Below are positions 1 through 11,545 of a DNA stretch of 64,000 nucleotides, piece after piece (position 1 is the stretch's first letter; each line of letters opens with the position of its first letter). The notes beneath the pieces are model-generated. The model made no database searches. It was not told the DNA's origin and saw only the letters and a list, made by a program, of their open reading frames with translations. This stretch comes from Hyaloperonospora brassicae (taxonomy: Eukaryota; Oomycota; Peronosporomycetes; Peronosporales; Peronosporaceae). The position numbers and the translations under genes were made by a program. The stretch spans positions 806,001 to 870,000 of the forward strand of contig CANTFL010001332.1 of NCBI GenBank assembly GCA_947650285.1. The letters are read 5' to 3'.

Positions 1-1049
1 ATTTCTGACAAAGGCATATACATCATTTCGTTCATAATATTTTGCCCAGAGTACTGATGTTCAGCATTATAACGTTTCTCGTTTTGATTCATTTTGCGAG
101 CTATAAGGTAAAACGGTCAGTTTACCGCAGTAAAGGAGAAACTCTTGCAAGTGCGCTTAATTACCGAAAATACCTGTATTAGGCTCAACATCATTTGCCA
201 CTGGCGAAATGGTGATCATCATGATCGCTTAGTCAGCGAGTACGTCATTTCTACGGAAGCTACACCCAAAAAAGGATTGTAGTTATATTACAGGTTTATC
301 CAATAAATTTGCACTGACCTAGATTCTTCTATTATCGTGATCGGCGGATATATGGCATATATGCTCGAACGATTGCATGAATCTTGCCGACATGGAGTCG
401 CTAAATCACCAATCCGTGTTTCGCTTATAGAATGTCTAGGGACGAATGCATCGTAGAAATAGCTCGCAGCTAAATTGCACACCGTTTTTAAATGTGATAT
501 TATATATCTTATAGGTCTAACAGATTCGTTAAAATTATTTATGAACTAACTCGCTACTCCTAGAGTATTTGCTTAAGGGGTGAAATTGATGGGGACGGGA
601 TGTTCCGTTCATGCAGAAGGATCAGATCGAAGTTACTTATCAGAGGCATGGACAAAAAGACTGTTTTTTTGACATTTTGTCGAGGATGACGTCTTACATC
701 GATAGCGGTTTATGTAAAGATATAGGCACAGTATGTAATAATTAAATGCGTGCACTATTCGCCAGCATACTCGGATAATTACCACAACGATGTTAGAAAC
801 GATGGGGGTGGTTTGCCTCAAGATTTTACATTCAAGTTGTCCATCCTTTCAGTTGTCATTGAGGTAGTGAATACGACTTGATTACTTACTCTTTTTAAGC
901 CCAGTTTTTGATTCTCGATCTCCTGTCTGTCGTATTTTTCTTTTGCAAATTACAAGACCTAATTAAATATGCATTTTCTTATTTTAAATAAAATTGTATA
1001 GAAAACATTTACTTGTATACCTAGTGCGCAAAAGTTATATTTAAATAGG
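1..1049. other. AT-rich flank left of the giant palindrome
   Basis: No reading frame here exceeds about 65 codons and none resembles a known protein. The sequence stops matching the far arm of the inverted repeat at about 1050, so this is unique flank. A short purine run near 573-580 followed by a GC-rich patch looks faintly like a polypurine tract plus LTR start, but the match does not continue. I assign nothing. Confidence 0.5.
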
Positions 1050-4000
1050 TATGAGTATCTTCACAGATATTTTTTCGTCTACTAATGATTTCCAGAAAAT
1101 TCGGAAGTGTTCCTTAAAGCTGATACCGACAAAGTATTGGCTGCGTACATATCCTCTTAGATGAGTGCGTCGATCTTTTTAACCTTGTCACGACGTAGAT
1201 CTATCCTGTGACGTTTTATTTCAATCGTTACGAACCACAGTATCTCCAAATTGGAATTTCGAGACTCTCTCAGATCAAGCTTTAAAGCGACTACACTTGT
1301 TCTGTCACTTATTGTGACTTGCAATGTTTCATTGTTGTCACGATAACAAATTTACTCAGAGAACAGGATAGTTTTTCACTCGTATAATTTGCTTGAAGGA
1401 TTTCTTATGTGAGCACATCGTGACGCATTACCTTAACGTCTTTGTGATGTGACAGAGTTACCGCAGCCAGTCACATTATGATAGACTCTTCCGTAGACCC
1501 AGACTTTCCTTGGTGTCGCTTCTGAAAAATGATATCTTTTTTTAATTAATGCTCTTTTTTTCAGAATGCCTCGATGGCCCGGCCATATAAAATTATACGT
1601 GTGCTGAACATTAGTCCATGCGAATGATATCACATCAACTAGTAGCTTGCCGAAGTGTAGCGGTTGGCTAAAGTGGGGTCTTGTGTGTTATATCTCTATG
1701 TTGCACCACATAAGAGACCACCGTATCAGTCATAAAGCATTGTAAGGCTTATAAACGCTCCATATATGGTATCGGTTTAGATATGCGCTACCAGCTGGTC
1801 CATGCCTCCTACTGTTTGGGCTATTGAAGGTCAATGATGACATCGAATTTATCATCAGAATCTAGGAAAGTATTATCATAATGTAGCGTTGATCACTAAG
1901 CATATATTAAAGCATGGATGATTATATATCTGCTTTTACTGATAAACATGCTGTAGGGCGCAATGATGTCCTCCCTTGAAGGGTCTCGCGCTCAACAAGA
2001 GTAGACTAAGGTCCTCCAGCGATCGGCGTCGAAATACATTGCTTGACGTGTAACAGTTAGTTAGGGCTCAACGTGGCATGCCTTTGGTCAATATTATCTG
2101 CAAGACGGTGAGTGACATTTTTCACCAGGGGCAGCAACACATTGATTCGGTACGTTAAGATTTACCTTCGTCAAGAAGCCTACAGAGTCTTGACGTCGTT
2201 ATATCAGCAAGGTGATCCACTCTGCTGCCTTCGACCAGGTTTGATAGATCCGCTACATTATTGTGACATAGCATCAGCTTCGGAATCGCTTCTTGGCCCC
2301 GTATTGGTCGACGGAAGTTTGCTGCGTAATACTGCTGGCAGCATTCGATTCGTGCAATACGTATGTAGGCGTAGTACCCTGTTATTTGACTGATTGAATG
2401 CACAAAATCTCTTACATATAGGAGTGACAATTTCTCTATTCGTCACGTAGAATTGATCCAGTTGTTTCGAAATCCGCCCACTTGTAGCATCGGGGGACGA
2501 TAGGACCTAAATTCGATGCTAGGCTGTTCCAGAATAAATACATTTTGTTCCACCACTCAGAATGCTTATTCTTCCGTATCTATTACTTAATGGAACAAGT
2601 AAGTATTTAAGAAGATAGACTATATACATTAAATAAACCTTGTCATCAACTCGTATTCATGAATCGTATTGGCTGTAAGGTGGCGAATGGTCTGAATGTG
2701 AGCGTGCACGCCACGATTAAGACACCTGAGGATCAAGAGCTCGAACTATAAATTAATTCGGCTTGCGTCGACTAAAACGTTGGTCCGAGATAGGGCCAAG
2801 AATTCCTCTTATTACTCAATCGTGAATGGTTCGTGAAGCTTAAGCCTTAAGACCTAAGGTATATTGCTATGCTCAGTCGATTTTGATAAAGCATACGAAG
2901 CAACTATATATATCGAGGATGCAAAGATCATTATGGTGGCATTCAAATTGATATGGAATCCAATTTGATTATCTTCCTAGTAACCGGAGATACATTTTCG
3001 TAAGTTTTCAAAAATACGTCTTTATTTGGGATCTTAAGTTCTCTTTGATGGCTTTCAAATCGATATGACATCTCAAAAGAGGTTATTTCTGGTAATCGAA
3101 GATATTTTTTTACTACGCTTTCAGGTCAACGCGCGTGCGTTGACCCGCTGGGTGCAGTCTAACATTACTGCTGTCTCAACAATTCAAAGTGTTGGATACC
3201 CTATTCACTTAAAAGCTCTGACTGTGGAGCACCTTAATGGTAAAGAAAGGTTACCTTATAACTCTACGCGTCAAATTTATGCTTGAAGAACTTGGTATTG
3301 CGGCATGTACTTATCGCCTTTCATAGCAAACCGGATGGCCCATTCGATGTCAATCAAACGCGCGAATACTTTACGCTTGGCATGAAAGCGATCCTATTTT
3401 CTTCGTGTTGGATGAAAAGTCCGTAGTCGTTGGACAGACCACAAAATACTGCCATTTAAACGGGGCACTCTGCGCTTGTAACCGCACAGAACAAGCCGCC
3501 TACACTGAAACAGTGACGGAACGTGCCTCGCAACCCTACGTTTACGGCATGTGCAGAGGAAGGCTTATCTTCTATACGGACGCATACATAGAAAGGTAAG
3601 AGCATAACTGTGTTCAATGCAGTCGAATCTCCTATAGCAAATTTTGATCTAGTCAAATGGATCAACTGCAACTCCAAATTATTATTTCGTTGAGCGCCAA
3701 TTGTTGCGTGTCTAGCAGCGATAAATGGCTAAATTACTTGATATGATGGACTGCACTAAACAGTACAATTTTACGCGGCGTAGTCCTTCAGATCACCCCG
3801 GTGTGGGCTACGAGTGCAGTGACACTGTTATAATTTCTTAGAGGATCCTCACCCCGTATTCCACTGTGGGAATTTGAGGCCAGTAGGGCTTTCATCCGAC
3901 CCAAAGTAATACATACCTAAGGTGCGGGTTGGTAGGGCGGTCACCAATTGGCTGTTTGCTCATCTAATATGTTTGTCTATCTCCGGCGCCTGCAACCGTA

Positions 4001-4367
4001 CCCGCCCCCGTGGGTATCGATCCAGGTACTCCCCCCGGTCCCAGATTCAGTGGCACTAACCAGTAAGTAGAGAGGTGTCGATATTACCCAATGAATTTTA
4101 TATTCCTATAATATTAGGCTTCCGAGGTACATATTGGAGAATATAATTTTTAAGACGATATTCTCATTGACCCAATTTTAGTTTGAGCTACACGAAACGG
4201 ACTAATCTCATCAACCACCGACTACAAGTCCTGCTGATTTTAATTTGTTTAATGAATTAGCGAGCTTTGGCATGGTCACATCTGCAGCATCTGTCCCGTC
4301 TCGAGCGCTTTCACACGCTTGTTGATTAATATGCTCGTAGCTTTCCGAAATCAGTGAAGGCTTCCAC
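1050..4367. other. Outer arm region with no identifiable gene (left copy)
   Basis: This stretch lies between the palindrome edge and Gypsy-A. Several short frames exist (2112-2393 on +, 2155-2430 on -, 3405-3599 on +), and the 3405-3599 frame reads smoothly upstream to about 3350. None is recognisable and none is long enough to trust. Two imperfect copies of a unit of roughly 110 bp lie at about 2936-3000 and 3050-3115. A hairpin (ggtcaacg paired with cgttgacc) lies at about 3123-3143. These could be remnants of an older mobile element. Confidence 0.4.
4363..4367. repeat. Target-site duplication of Gypsy-A, left side (left arm)
   Basis: TCCAC sits directly before the element start, and TCTAC follows the 3' LTR at 12023-12027. 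Four of five bases agree, as expected for an old 5-bp Ty3/gypsy target duplication with one mutation. Confidence 0.6.
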
Positions 4368-4891
4368 TGAACTGGGTACACGTCGGCTAATAGTCGGCAA
4401 TAGGTGTGGTGCACACAAGAGATGGGGTCCCCTGTCAAGTGATATTGGAACACAGTAAGTGTATCAATTGTTGAAGACTGATTTCTGTCAACCATTGATT
4501 GCGAGATCTTTTAAAAGATTTTATTTATGACAGGTTAATTACGCTGTTCTAAGGTGTTCTTTTAGGTTAAAAAAAGGAATAAAGTTCAGCTCACCTTTTG
4601 ATCCGTAAGAGACACGTTCTCTACGGGGCGTCTTGATCGTAAGGACTAAGCAACGCCTGTGAAAGTAGCTTGTCCTTGAGCACTCTGTGCTGTAATTCAT
4701 TTGAATAGTTTGGTCCCCTTTGGAACAGAGAACGTAAGCTCTCTGAGCTTGTTGACTCTTTGAGTCGGATTCTTTGAACCAAACCTTAGCTCTCGGAGCG
4801 TTTGACTCTTTGAGTCAGGGTTTTAGAACCAAAGTTGCTCATTGAGCATTAAATCTTCCTCTGACTTAAGAAGCTGTGTAGCTTCGATACA
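4368..4891 (+). repeat. 5' LTR of Gypsy-A (left copy)
   Basis: This 524-bp LTR starts TGAACTGGG, apparently eroded from the TGTAACGGGG seen in the 3' LTR, and ends GATACA. It matches 11546-12022 closely over the central part. It is longer than the 3' LTR because a unit of about 50 bp containing GACTCTTTGAGTC is present twice (about 4740-4830). The shared TGTAAC start relates it to the Gypsy-B LTR. Confidence 0.9.
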
Positions 4892-4892
4892 C

Positions 4893-4902
4893 TTGGCAGC
4901 AC
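4893..4902 (+). promoter_or_regulatory. Putative primer-binding site of Gypsy-A
   Basis: TTGGCAGCAC begins one base after the 5' LTR. It is close to TGGTAGCACT at the same place in Gypsy-B. TGGTAGC is complementary to the 3' end of some initiator-methionine tRNAs (the Ty1 primer site starts the same way). The primer assignment is an inference, since no tRNA from this genome is visible. Confidence 0.45.
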
Positions 4903-4948
4903 TTGTATCAATTTACCCCTGATTCGTTACGACTGACCCGCTGTGAGG

Positions 4949-5922
4949 ATGGAGCAATTCACACACCTCAGCGAGGCCCAAAAGGTTGCGCTGGATAATC
5001 TGACCGCGGCCGTAGGCCCAAAATATGTTGAGTTTCTTGCTGCGCAAGGTCCCGAAGTGCTAAAAGCGCGTGTCTAGACCTTGATGCAGTATGAAATAGT
5101 ATTTTGGGCATATGCAAAATCAAGTAGCGTCAGATATGACAACACGCTACGTGGCGATGCCAGAAAAAGAGGCTAAGCCTCGTCACCTTAGGGTGGACGT
5201 CAAACATTTCCCCGAAAAGGAGGGTAAAAACCTCACTCTCTGGATCCGTGAGATTGAGATAGCCATGAGATCTGGCTTAATATCAATCGAGCATCAGCGA
5301 GTATCGCTGGCCATTTCAAAGTTCAATGGAAGAGCTAGAGAGTGGGCTCTGACGTGTGGCACGTCGGTAGACTTGGCGTTTTCCACATGGCATTCGATCA
5401 AGTTAGACCTATTGCGAGTTTTCTCGCTGCCTAACAGGCCTCTTGCGTGCGCTCACACTTTTTTCCACCCGTCAGGGTTAGAACGAGCTAATGGACTATG
5501 CCCATGCGTTGAGAACTCTAACGGCTGCTATGCAGTCCGACCTTCTCCCTGAGACAGTCTGTGTGACTGTCTTCATGGAAGGTCTTCGCACTGGCGTTGC
5601 CAGGGCCGAGGTCTTCCGAGTCCATCCCTCGACCTTTGAAGAGGATGTGAGCATCGCTCAGAATGCTCAGAATAACTTTAAATCAGCAAGACTTGGTTGG
5701 AATGGGTACAACCCAAGCTATGCGAGGGCAACCTCAGCAAATAGATCAGCTTAATGGAAGCCTGAACCGACAAATCTTAGCCATGCTGAAGATGAAGGTG
5801 AAGCGGAGCTTCCGTTTGCAGAGAAACAACAGGAAGTGAGACGCTGTTATATATGCGGAAGCACTAAACACTTGCTTCCCTATTGTCCTTTGCGTAATCA
5901 ACAACCGACTCATTTTGGTTGA
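4949..5922 (+). pseudogene. gag: Gypsy-A gag (broken, left copy)
   Basis: Gag is the capsid/nucleocapsid protein that packages the element RNA in cytoplasmic particles. The first ATG at 4949 opens a frame (MEQFTHLSEAQ...) that hits a stop at about 5075. Capsid-like sequence continues at 5112-5470 (for example LWIREIEIAM and GRAREWALTC) and, after a frameshift near 5470, at 5491-5753. The end encodes a zinc knuckle at 5845-5886 reading CYICGSTKHLLPYC, which fits CX2CX4HX4C. The frame ends at 5922. At least one stop and two or three frame changes separate the parts, so no full-length Gag is possible. Confidence 0.8.
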
Positions 5923-6128
5923 AACCGCAGCCCCGACCAGGAACCTGGAATGGCATGGGGAAACGTCGACACTCAGTAGGTGCGGGGCGCCCTACTGGGG
6001 TAGAACTGAGTTCTGTCACTTCTCTTCGAGGTAGAGTGAAACAGGGCTTAGCCCCACTGAGCTCTGTGCACGCCAGCACAGATAGTGGATACAGGCCAGG
6101 CTTGTTTGTCACCAGGGCGAAAATTTAA

Positions 6129-6830
6129 GGCTTTGAGAAGCATTGGTCGATCTTAATCGACCCCGGAGCATCATGCAAGTATGCTCGACGTAGTTCCCTC
6201 AAGGGAAGTCATAGGTATGCTGAAGCGATCAAAGCGCATGAAGGTGATTCGATCACCGTTCGTTTAGCGACTGGTAGTCGCGTCACGGTGCCTAAAGTTC
6301 CGTTGAACTTGGGTGTGAAGTTTTTGGGCTTTGATAGCATTGAACGCTGTCTTGTCCTCGAGTTAGATTCTGGATATGATCTCATCCTAGGTATGGCTTG
6401 GCTTGAACGCCATGAGCCATGGATTAATTGGAGGTCCAAGACCTTAGGCGCCACGCGCAATGTTCCTAGCGAAGCTTTGGAGAGTGATGAAACTACCTTT
6501 AATAGGCGAGAAAAGCACTGTTGGCGCGAGCCATTGACGGAAGATGTCAATATGCTGGACATTGCTATGTCCGAGCTAATTAACTCCAATATCAATGACA
6601 TTAAAATCAAGCGGAGCTCTTTTACCGTATGTGAAGAGAGCTATACTCCGTTAAGTGATACTAGTTGTGATAATCAGTCACTGCATGCTGCAGGCATGGT
6701 TGGCCTAGGGCCGAGACATCAAGAATGTAATTTCTTTGATGTGAAAGGGGTGGCACGTGAAACTCCACCAAGTGAGAGCGGCCGAGATGGCACCTCGCTG
6801 AATGTCGGTAATGACATTGTTGGCGAGTAA
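6129..6830 (+). pseudogene. Gypsy-A aspartic protease segment (left copy)
   Basis: Retroelement proteases cleave Gag-Pol in the particle. The open frame here carries the active-site motif as DPGAS at 6159-6173, where DSGA or DCGA is usual. About 80 codons later comes the flap-end motif DLILGMAWL. The frame is open from 6129 to 6830, then a poorly conserved linker follows. It is separated from gag by stops and a frame change. The right-arm copy differs by a residue or two (E to D after the WLERH stretch). Confidence 0.8.
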
Positions 6831-7253
6831 CCAGAGTTTTCAGGGCTAGGCCTGGATGCTGTACGTAAAGTGGTACGTGTAAATCCACTGGGTGAAGTGT
6901 TCGAGTTACGTTACTTTTCACCGGATATAGTTTAAGACATGAGATCTCGTATAGAGCGTGCTCAGATAAATAGCAACCACGGGGACCCTACTGTCCCGAC
7001 CTCTAGGAGGCGTAAGGTTTCTTTGAGGAACCAATTCCAGCATCGGGTGGCAACTGTTAAGCGCCCACGTCATAAACTTCACATAGTAAAATAGTAATAA
7101 TACACTATACACACTTGTTAATGGAGTAACTGGTCATGTTGATGGTAACATACGTCTCGCAACGCTTCCGTCCATGGACGCTCTCTTCGAACTAGATGAA
7201 ATTTCTGATGGCGACTTTAGCATAGCCTTGCAGGCCGGAAGTTATCCGATTCA

Positions 7254-8780
7254 GTGGTCATCCGACCCGACGTAAGATTGAACTCATCCTCTTTATTGGA
7301 CGAGTCCGTCCTCAAGGACACAAAGGAGGCATTTGATGCCCGTAGTGGATCCGCGATCCTTAAGGATTCTCTTGATACGTTTTATCCTTTGGTAAATGAA
7401 TTCCAAGACGTGGTGTGTCACGACCCGCCGTCTGTCTTACCTCCTGATAGAGTGTGCGTCACGAAATTGACCTAGTTCCTAGAACTAAATACTGCGTAAC
7501 ACGGCAGTGGCCTTTGCCAAAGGAGCAGTATGACCTCATAGACGACTTCTTTTGTGCAAAGCTCGCGGCAGGCATGGTTTGTGGGAGCAAATCTCCCCAT
7601 TCCACACCGACCTTCTGTGTCAAAACGCCTAATGGGAAGTGGTGCATTGTTCATGCTTACAATAAGCTTAATGCGGCCACCATCCCGGCTCAGACACCAA
7701 TTTCGAGGAAGGATGTTCTTCAGAACAATATGGTGGGATGTACAATGTACAGTACACTCGACTTAGTTGATGGTTATTACCAGCTGCTCATGCTAGAGAG
7801 CGATGTTCCGCTGACAGCGGCCAGCACTCCGAGCAGTATCCTCTGGAAGTGGCTTGTTATGCCGCAAGGGTTATAAAATGACCGGATACATTCAGTCGTC
7901 TTGTGAAAGAATTGTTCAGACCTCACCGAGGATATGCACAGACGTACTTTGATGACATCTTTGTCCATAGTCGTGCAATGAACGGATGATCGGATGTGGA
8001 CAATCACATTGACCATTCAAGAGCGGTACTCGAGTGCACGCTAACGAACAAGTTGTACGTCAACGCGTCTAAGTGCATCTTTGGTGCAGAAGAGATTCCT
8101 TTTTTGGGGTGCTTTATTAGTAAGCGAGGCCTTAGAGCGGACCCCGCTACGGTAAAAGCCATATTTGATTGGCCGGTTCCAAAGAACCAAAAGGATTTAC
8201 GTAAGTGGCTTGTCCTTGTCAATTACTTGCACAAGTATTGTGCGAATTACGCAGATATGGCTCGGCCATTATCTAATCTCCTTAAAAAGGATGTGGAATG
8301 GTGCTGGACTAGCACCGAGCATACTGCTTTTCAAGCAGTAAAGAAGAGTCTCCTTCATGCCCCAATCTTGGCTTTGCCTGATCCTGATCGATCTTTCAGT
8401 GTCGTCTGTGACGCATCTGACTTTGCCATAGGCAGCGCCCTGTTACCGACAGATTCTGATGAACGGGAACGCGTCATCACGTTTGAGTCCCGACAGCTGA
8501 AAGCAGCTGAAAAGAACTATACAGATCATGACAAAGAGCTACTTGCAACGAAGTATGCTCTCGTCAAATGAAGAGTTCATCTGCTTGGCTCTAAGCCTTT
8601 TGTGGTCTACACCGATCACGCGTAATTGCGCACTGCGACCCAGTTGCCACACCTCTCTCAGCGAATGGCTCGTTGGCTTTCCTTCTCTACAGAATACAAC
8701 TTCAAGGTGGCGTACAAGCCGGGCAAGCAGAATGCTTTGGCTGATACGTTGTTCCGCGGCCTGACTATGAGCTTGCTCAT
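7254..8780 (+). pseudogene. pol: Gypsy-A reverse transcriptase / RNase H (broken, left copy)
   Basis: RT copies the element RNA into DNA and RNase H removes the RNA strand. Recognisable blocks in order are SPHSTPTFCV, STLDLVDGYYQLL, the catalytic YFDD at about 7949-7960, SNLLKKDVEW, and the RNase H start VVCDASDFAIG at about 8401-8433 followed by DKELLATKYAL. They lie in four different frames (7254-7475, 7454-7876, 7996-8571, 8528-8764) with stops near 7876 and 7987. A stop also replaces a residue of the TDHASL motif near 8620. Catalytic residues survive but the protein cannot be made. Confidence 0.9.
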
Positions 8781-8783
8781 GTA

Positions 8784-10279
8784 ATGACTCTGTCATCATC
8801 GGTCACTGACCTCATTCGTTCGACATATACCAAAGATGAACACTGTGTAGCGCTGCTGCGTGATTTAGGGAGCGAGGAGTTCAACGACTCAGACATTAAA
8901 TTGTCGGCACGTTTGAGTGCGAGGCTGCATCGATATTCTATCGACCAAGACCTGTTGTGCAATAGCACGGATGTAAGGGATACGCCTCGTATCGTTGTAC
9001 CTCATGATGAGGAGTTGAAGCATCTGATTCTCTATGAGGCACATGATACTGCGTTGAGTGGTCACCTCGGTAGTGAGAAGACCTACGGCTCAGTTAGTCA
9101 ATGCTATTGGTGGCCTAAACTCTACAAATGGGTAATCACATATGTTCGTATGTGTGAAACGTGTCAACGGGTGGAACCCTCAGCGCATGCGGCTGCACCG
9201 CTTGCTAGTCTACACATACCCTCTGGGTGTTGGGAGTCCATCAATATGGATTTCCTGTTCGGTTTGCCGAAAGATGCACAAGGCAATACGGGTATTGTGG
9301 TCTTTGTTAACCGTTGGAGCAGGATGGCTTACTTGATGGCTGTGCCAGATATCGAGGATGGTGAAGGTACAGCTACGCTGTTTATCGATCGAGTGTTTTG
9401 ACAACACGGTTTGCCTGTGGCAACTATCTCTGACCGAGACCCCCGCTTCACTGGGAAGTTTTGGAAACACACCTATAAGGTGCTCGGCACACGTTTGGAC
9501 ATGTCCACGGCGGATCATCCGCAGACCTTTGGTCAAACCGAGCGAGTCAATCGCGTTACCGGTGATATATTACGCAGTTTTTGCGTTAATATACCAAAAC
9601 GTTGGAGTTAGATGCTTCCTGTTGTTGAGTTTGCGTTCAACAACGCTGTTCACGCCTCTACAGGCTTTACCCCGTTCTACGTGAACGGTCTCACACACCC
9701 TTGCGTTCCGTAAACGCTACCACTACGTGGTTGAGGGCTTGTTGGAGGAGAGATGGCCAATCAGCTTGCTGATATCAGCCTTGCTATTGTTCACAAACAG
9801 GTAGGCGACTTTCTCGCAACGCGATTGAATGTGTTACGACACGTACGTGATGCACTGGCTGAGAGCCAAGACAAGTAGAAGGAACGAGCTGATGCTAGAG
9901 GCAGAGGTTGTATCAAACGTTTTGAGGTCTGAGACCAAGTTCTAATTAATGCGAAAAACCTACCTACAAATGCAGTGTCTGTCGTCTTCAAGACAGATTT
10001 CGTCCGCACTTCATCAGTCCATTCACGGTCGTCGCTCAGAAGGGACTTGCGTATATGTCCAACCTTTCGCGCAAACTGCGCACGCATCCGTTGTTCTACG
10101 TTGGCTTACTTAAGCCGTATCGGGAACCGTCCCATGTGAACTCGGAGGCACTTGATCCGCATAGGTTGGTCTTGCCGTCGGTTGCTGAATCCGTATCAGG
10201 AGGTCAAGCTGAGCCTCCATCAGGGCTTGGCGTAACTTTAACGCCTAAACACGAGCTTGACCCACCTCCAACACCTTAA
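8784..10279 (+). pseudogene. pol: Gypsy-A integrase (broken, left copy)
   Basis: Integrase inserts the cDNA into the chromosome. The first part (8784-9401) has the HHCC zinc domain (ending CETCQR) and the first catalytic Asp in NMDFLFGLP. After a stop at 9401 the frame resumes with SDRDPR (second Asp) and GQTERVNR (the Glu) at about 9430-9545. It breaks again near 9609 and 9712. The C-terminal module with LRTHPLFYVGLLKPY is readable at 10055-10279 and ends in a proline-rich linker. The D,D-35-E residues are all present but in different frames. Confidence 0.9.
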
Positions 10280-11439
10280 CAAGGGCTCGCATCGCGTCAA
10301 ACGCACTCTGGATCTGAACTAATGTCTCACGGATACCACTCAACTCGAGAAGCACCTTCTCACGCTCCTCCTTCGATATACCGACCACCCCCGACGCTGC
10401 TCTATTAGCAAGGGAACCGCCAGTTCCATGTGAAGCGACTCCTGAAACGACGTCGTCGTCAGGGTCAATACCAGTATCTGGTGAAGTGGCGAGGGTACCC
10501 GAAGTCGGAGAACGCGTGGGAGTTCAAGATACCCCTTCGACATGATTGCTCATACGCCGTGGATGTTTTTGAACATCGTGGCAAGGGTCGCCCTGCGACC
10601 GAGAACGCTCTTCACCAATAGTGGTGGGAGATAGCGGGTTTCTCCGAATCTTAGGGTCGGAACCCGCGGTTACCGGCGTAGCCAAAGCATCACGCGTACG
10701 TGTACGCAACTAGTCTCTGGCCTTAAGCTTGGCGTATTTGAACCGGAGCTTTCGTTCCAGACGAACGTCATCCACATCGGCGCTGGCCCGCAGCGAGGAA
10801 ACACTGATAAGATGCCGCTTGCGGTACATTCAACGGATGAACTGATTTTTCTCCTCCTCGGGCAGTTCGCCAGCGAACAACAAGATGGTCACGACCTGTA
10901 TCGGTCGAACCGAAACACCACGAGATAAGCTCTCAGGGTGCGCAAGGTACTGAACTTGCGTGGTCAAGAACGGCTCGAGATACCTCTCATGTAGAAACTT
11001 GCGGAACGCAATGTCTTCTGGATACGTAGTCTCTGGTGCAATTGCCCATGTTGCGAGGCTACGGCCTTCCGGTTGACGGAGATGTTGCTCCACGTCCGGT
11101 GTTGAAATCACGTAACCACTCTGGTTTTGAATAATGTCTGGGTATGCGCACGACGCCGAGCCCTCTCCTCTCGCTGAAGGATTAACTCCTGTTGCTCGTC
11201 GAGCGGGTTCGTGATGATGTTCTCATCTGCATCTGTTGTATGATGCTGCGCCACTGGCGCGGTCGTTTCACCACGTTTAACGAACGGATTCGGTGCTGTT
11301 AGAGGTCGAGCCTCAGATACAGCGGAGTGGGAGATATCCCGTCATCTCCAGGGGCACTGGTATCGCTACCATTGTCCACATCCTCATTAAAGTCGATATA
11401 GGGGATAAGATTCCGAGACTCGTTAGGTGGAGATGCCAT
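10110..11439 (-). pseudogene. Gypsy-A antisense ORF (left copy), unknown function
   Basis: On the minus strand an ATG at 11437-11439, about 106 bp inside the 3' LTR, opens a frame starting MASPPNESRN that is acidic and Ser/Thr-rich. After two frame changes it enters one frame that stays in register for 346 codons down to a TAA at about 10110, interrupted by only four stops. That part contains a compact, protein-like block (TPDVEQHLRQPEG, then FRKFLHERYLEPFL). It then has a basic segment and a predicted coiled-coil (SKEEREKVLLELSGIRETL). I do not recognise the family. Antisense ORFs in the same position are known in some plant Ty3/gypsy lineages (Tat/Ogre/Grande type). Any relationship is unproven. 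Confidence 0.6.
10418..10621 (+). pseudogene. Gypsy-A chromodomain (left copy)
   Basis: A short open frame reads RRRRQGQYQYLVKWRGYPK, the typical chromodomain core (YLVKWRGY), then SENAWE. Chromodomains at the end of integrase direct chromovirus insertion toward histone-marked chromatin. It lies in a separate frame from the integrase tail. The antisense reading frame of the element overlaps it completely. Confidence 0.8.
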
Positions 11440-11533
11440 GGTGTTTTGAGTTTGGCAACAGTGAGGTAAAGCTCACACACATCGACCTCTTCGAGGAAAG
11501 AATTCGATTGACGTTTCGTGGTGACGTCAGTCT

Positions 11534-11545
11534 GGTGGGGGAGGG
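11534..11545 (+). promoter_or_regulatory. Polypurine tract of Gypsy-A
   Basis: GGTGGGGGAGGG directly precedes the 3' LTR start TGTAAC. Ty3/gypsy elements use such a tract to prime plus-strand DNA. Position and composition fit. Confidence 0.75.

Noticed and set aside
571..620. Possible polypurine tract and LTR start left of the palindrome
   Set aside because: TTAAGGGGTG followed by GGGGACGGG resembles the Gypsy-B 3' junction, but the similarity does not continue into the LTR.
2112..2430. Overlapping frames of 93 and 91 codons on opposite strands
   Set aside because: They are shadows of each other with no family resemblance. Identity between arms is due to the palindrome, not to selection.
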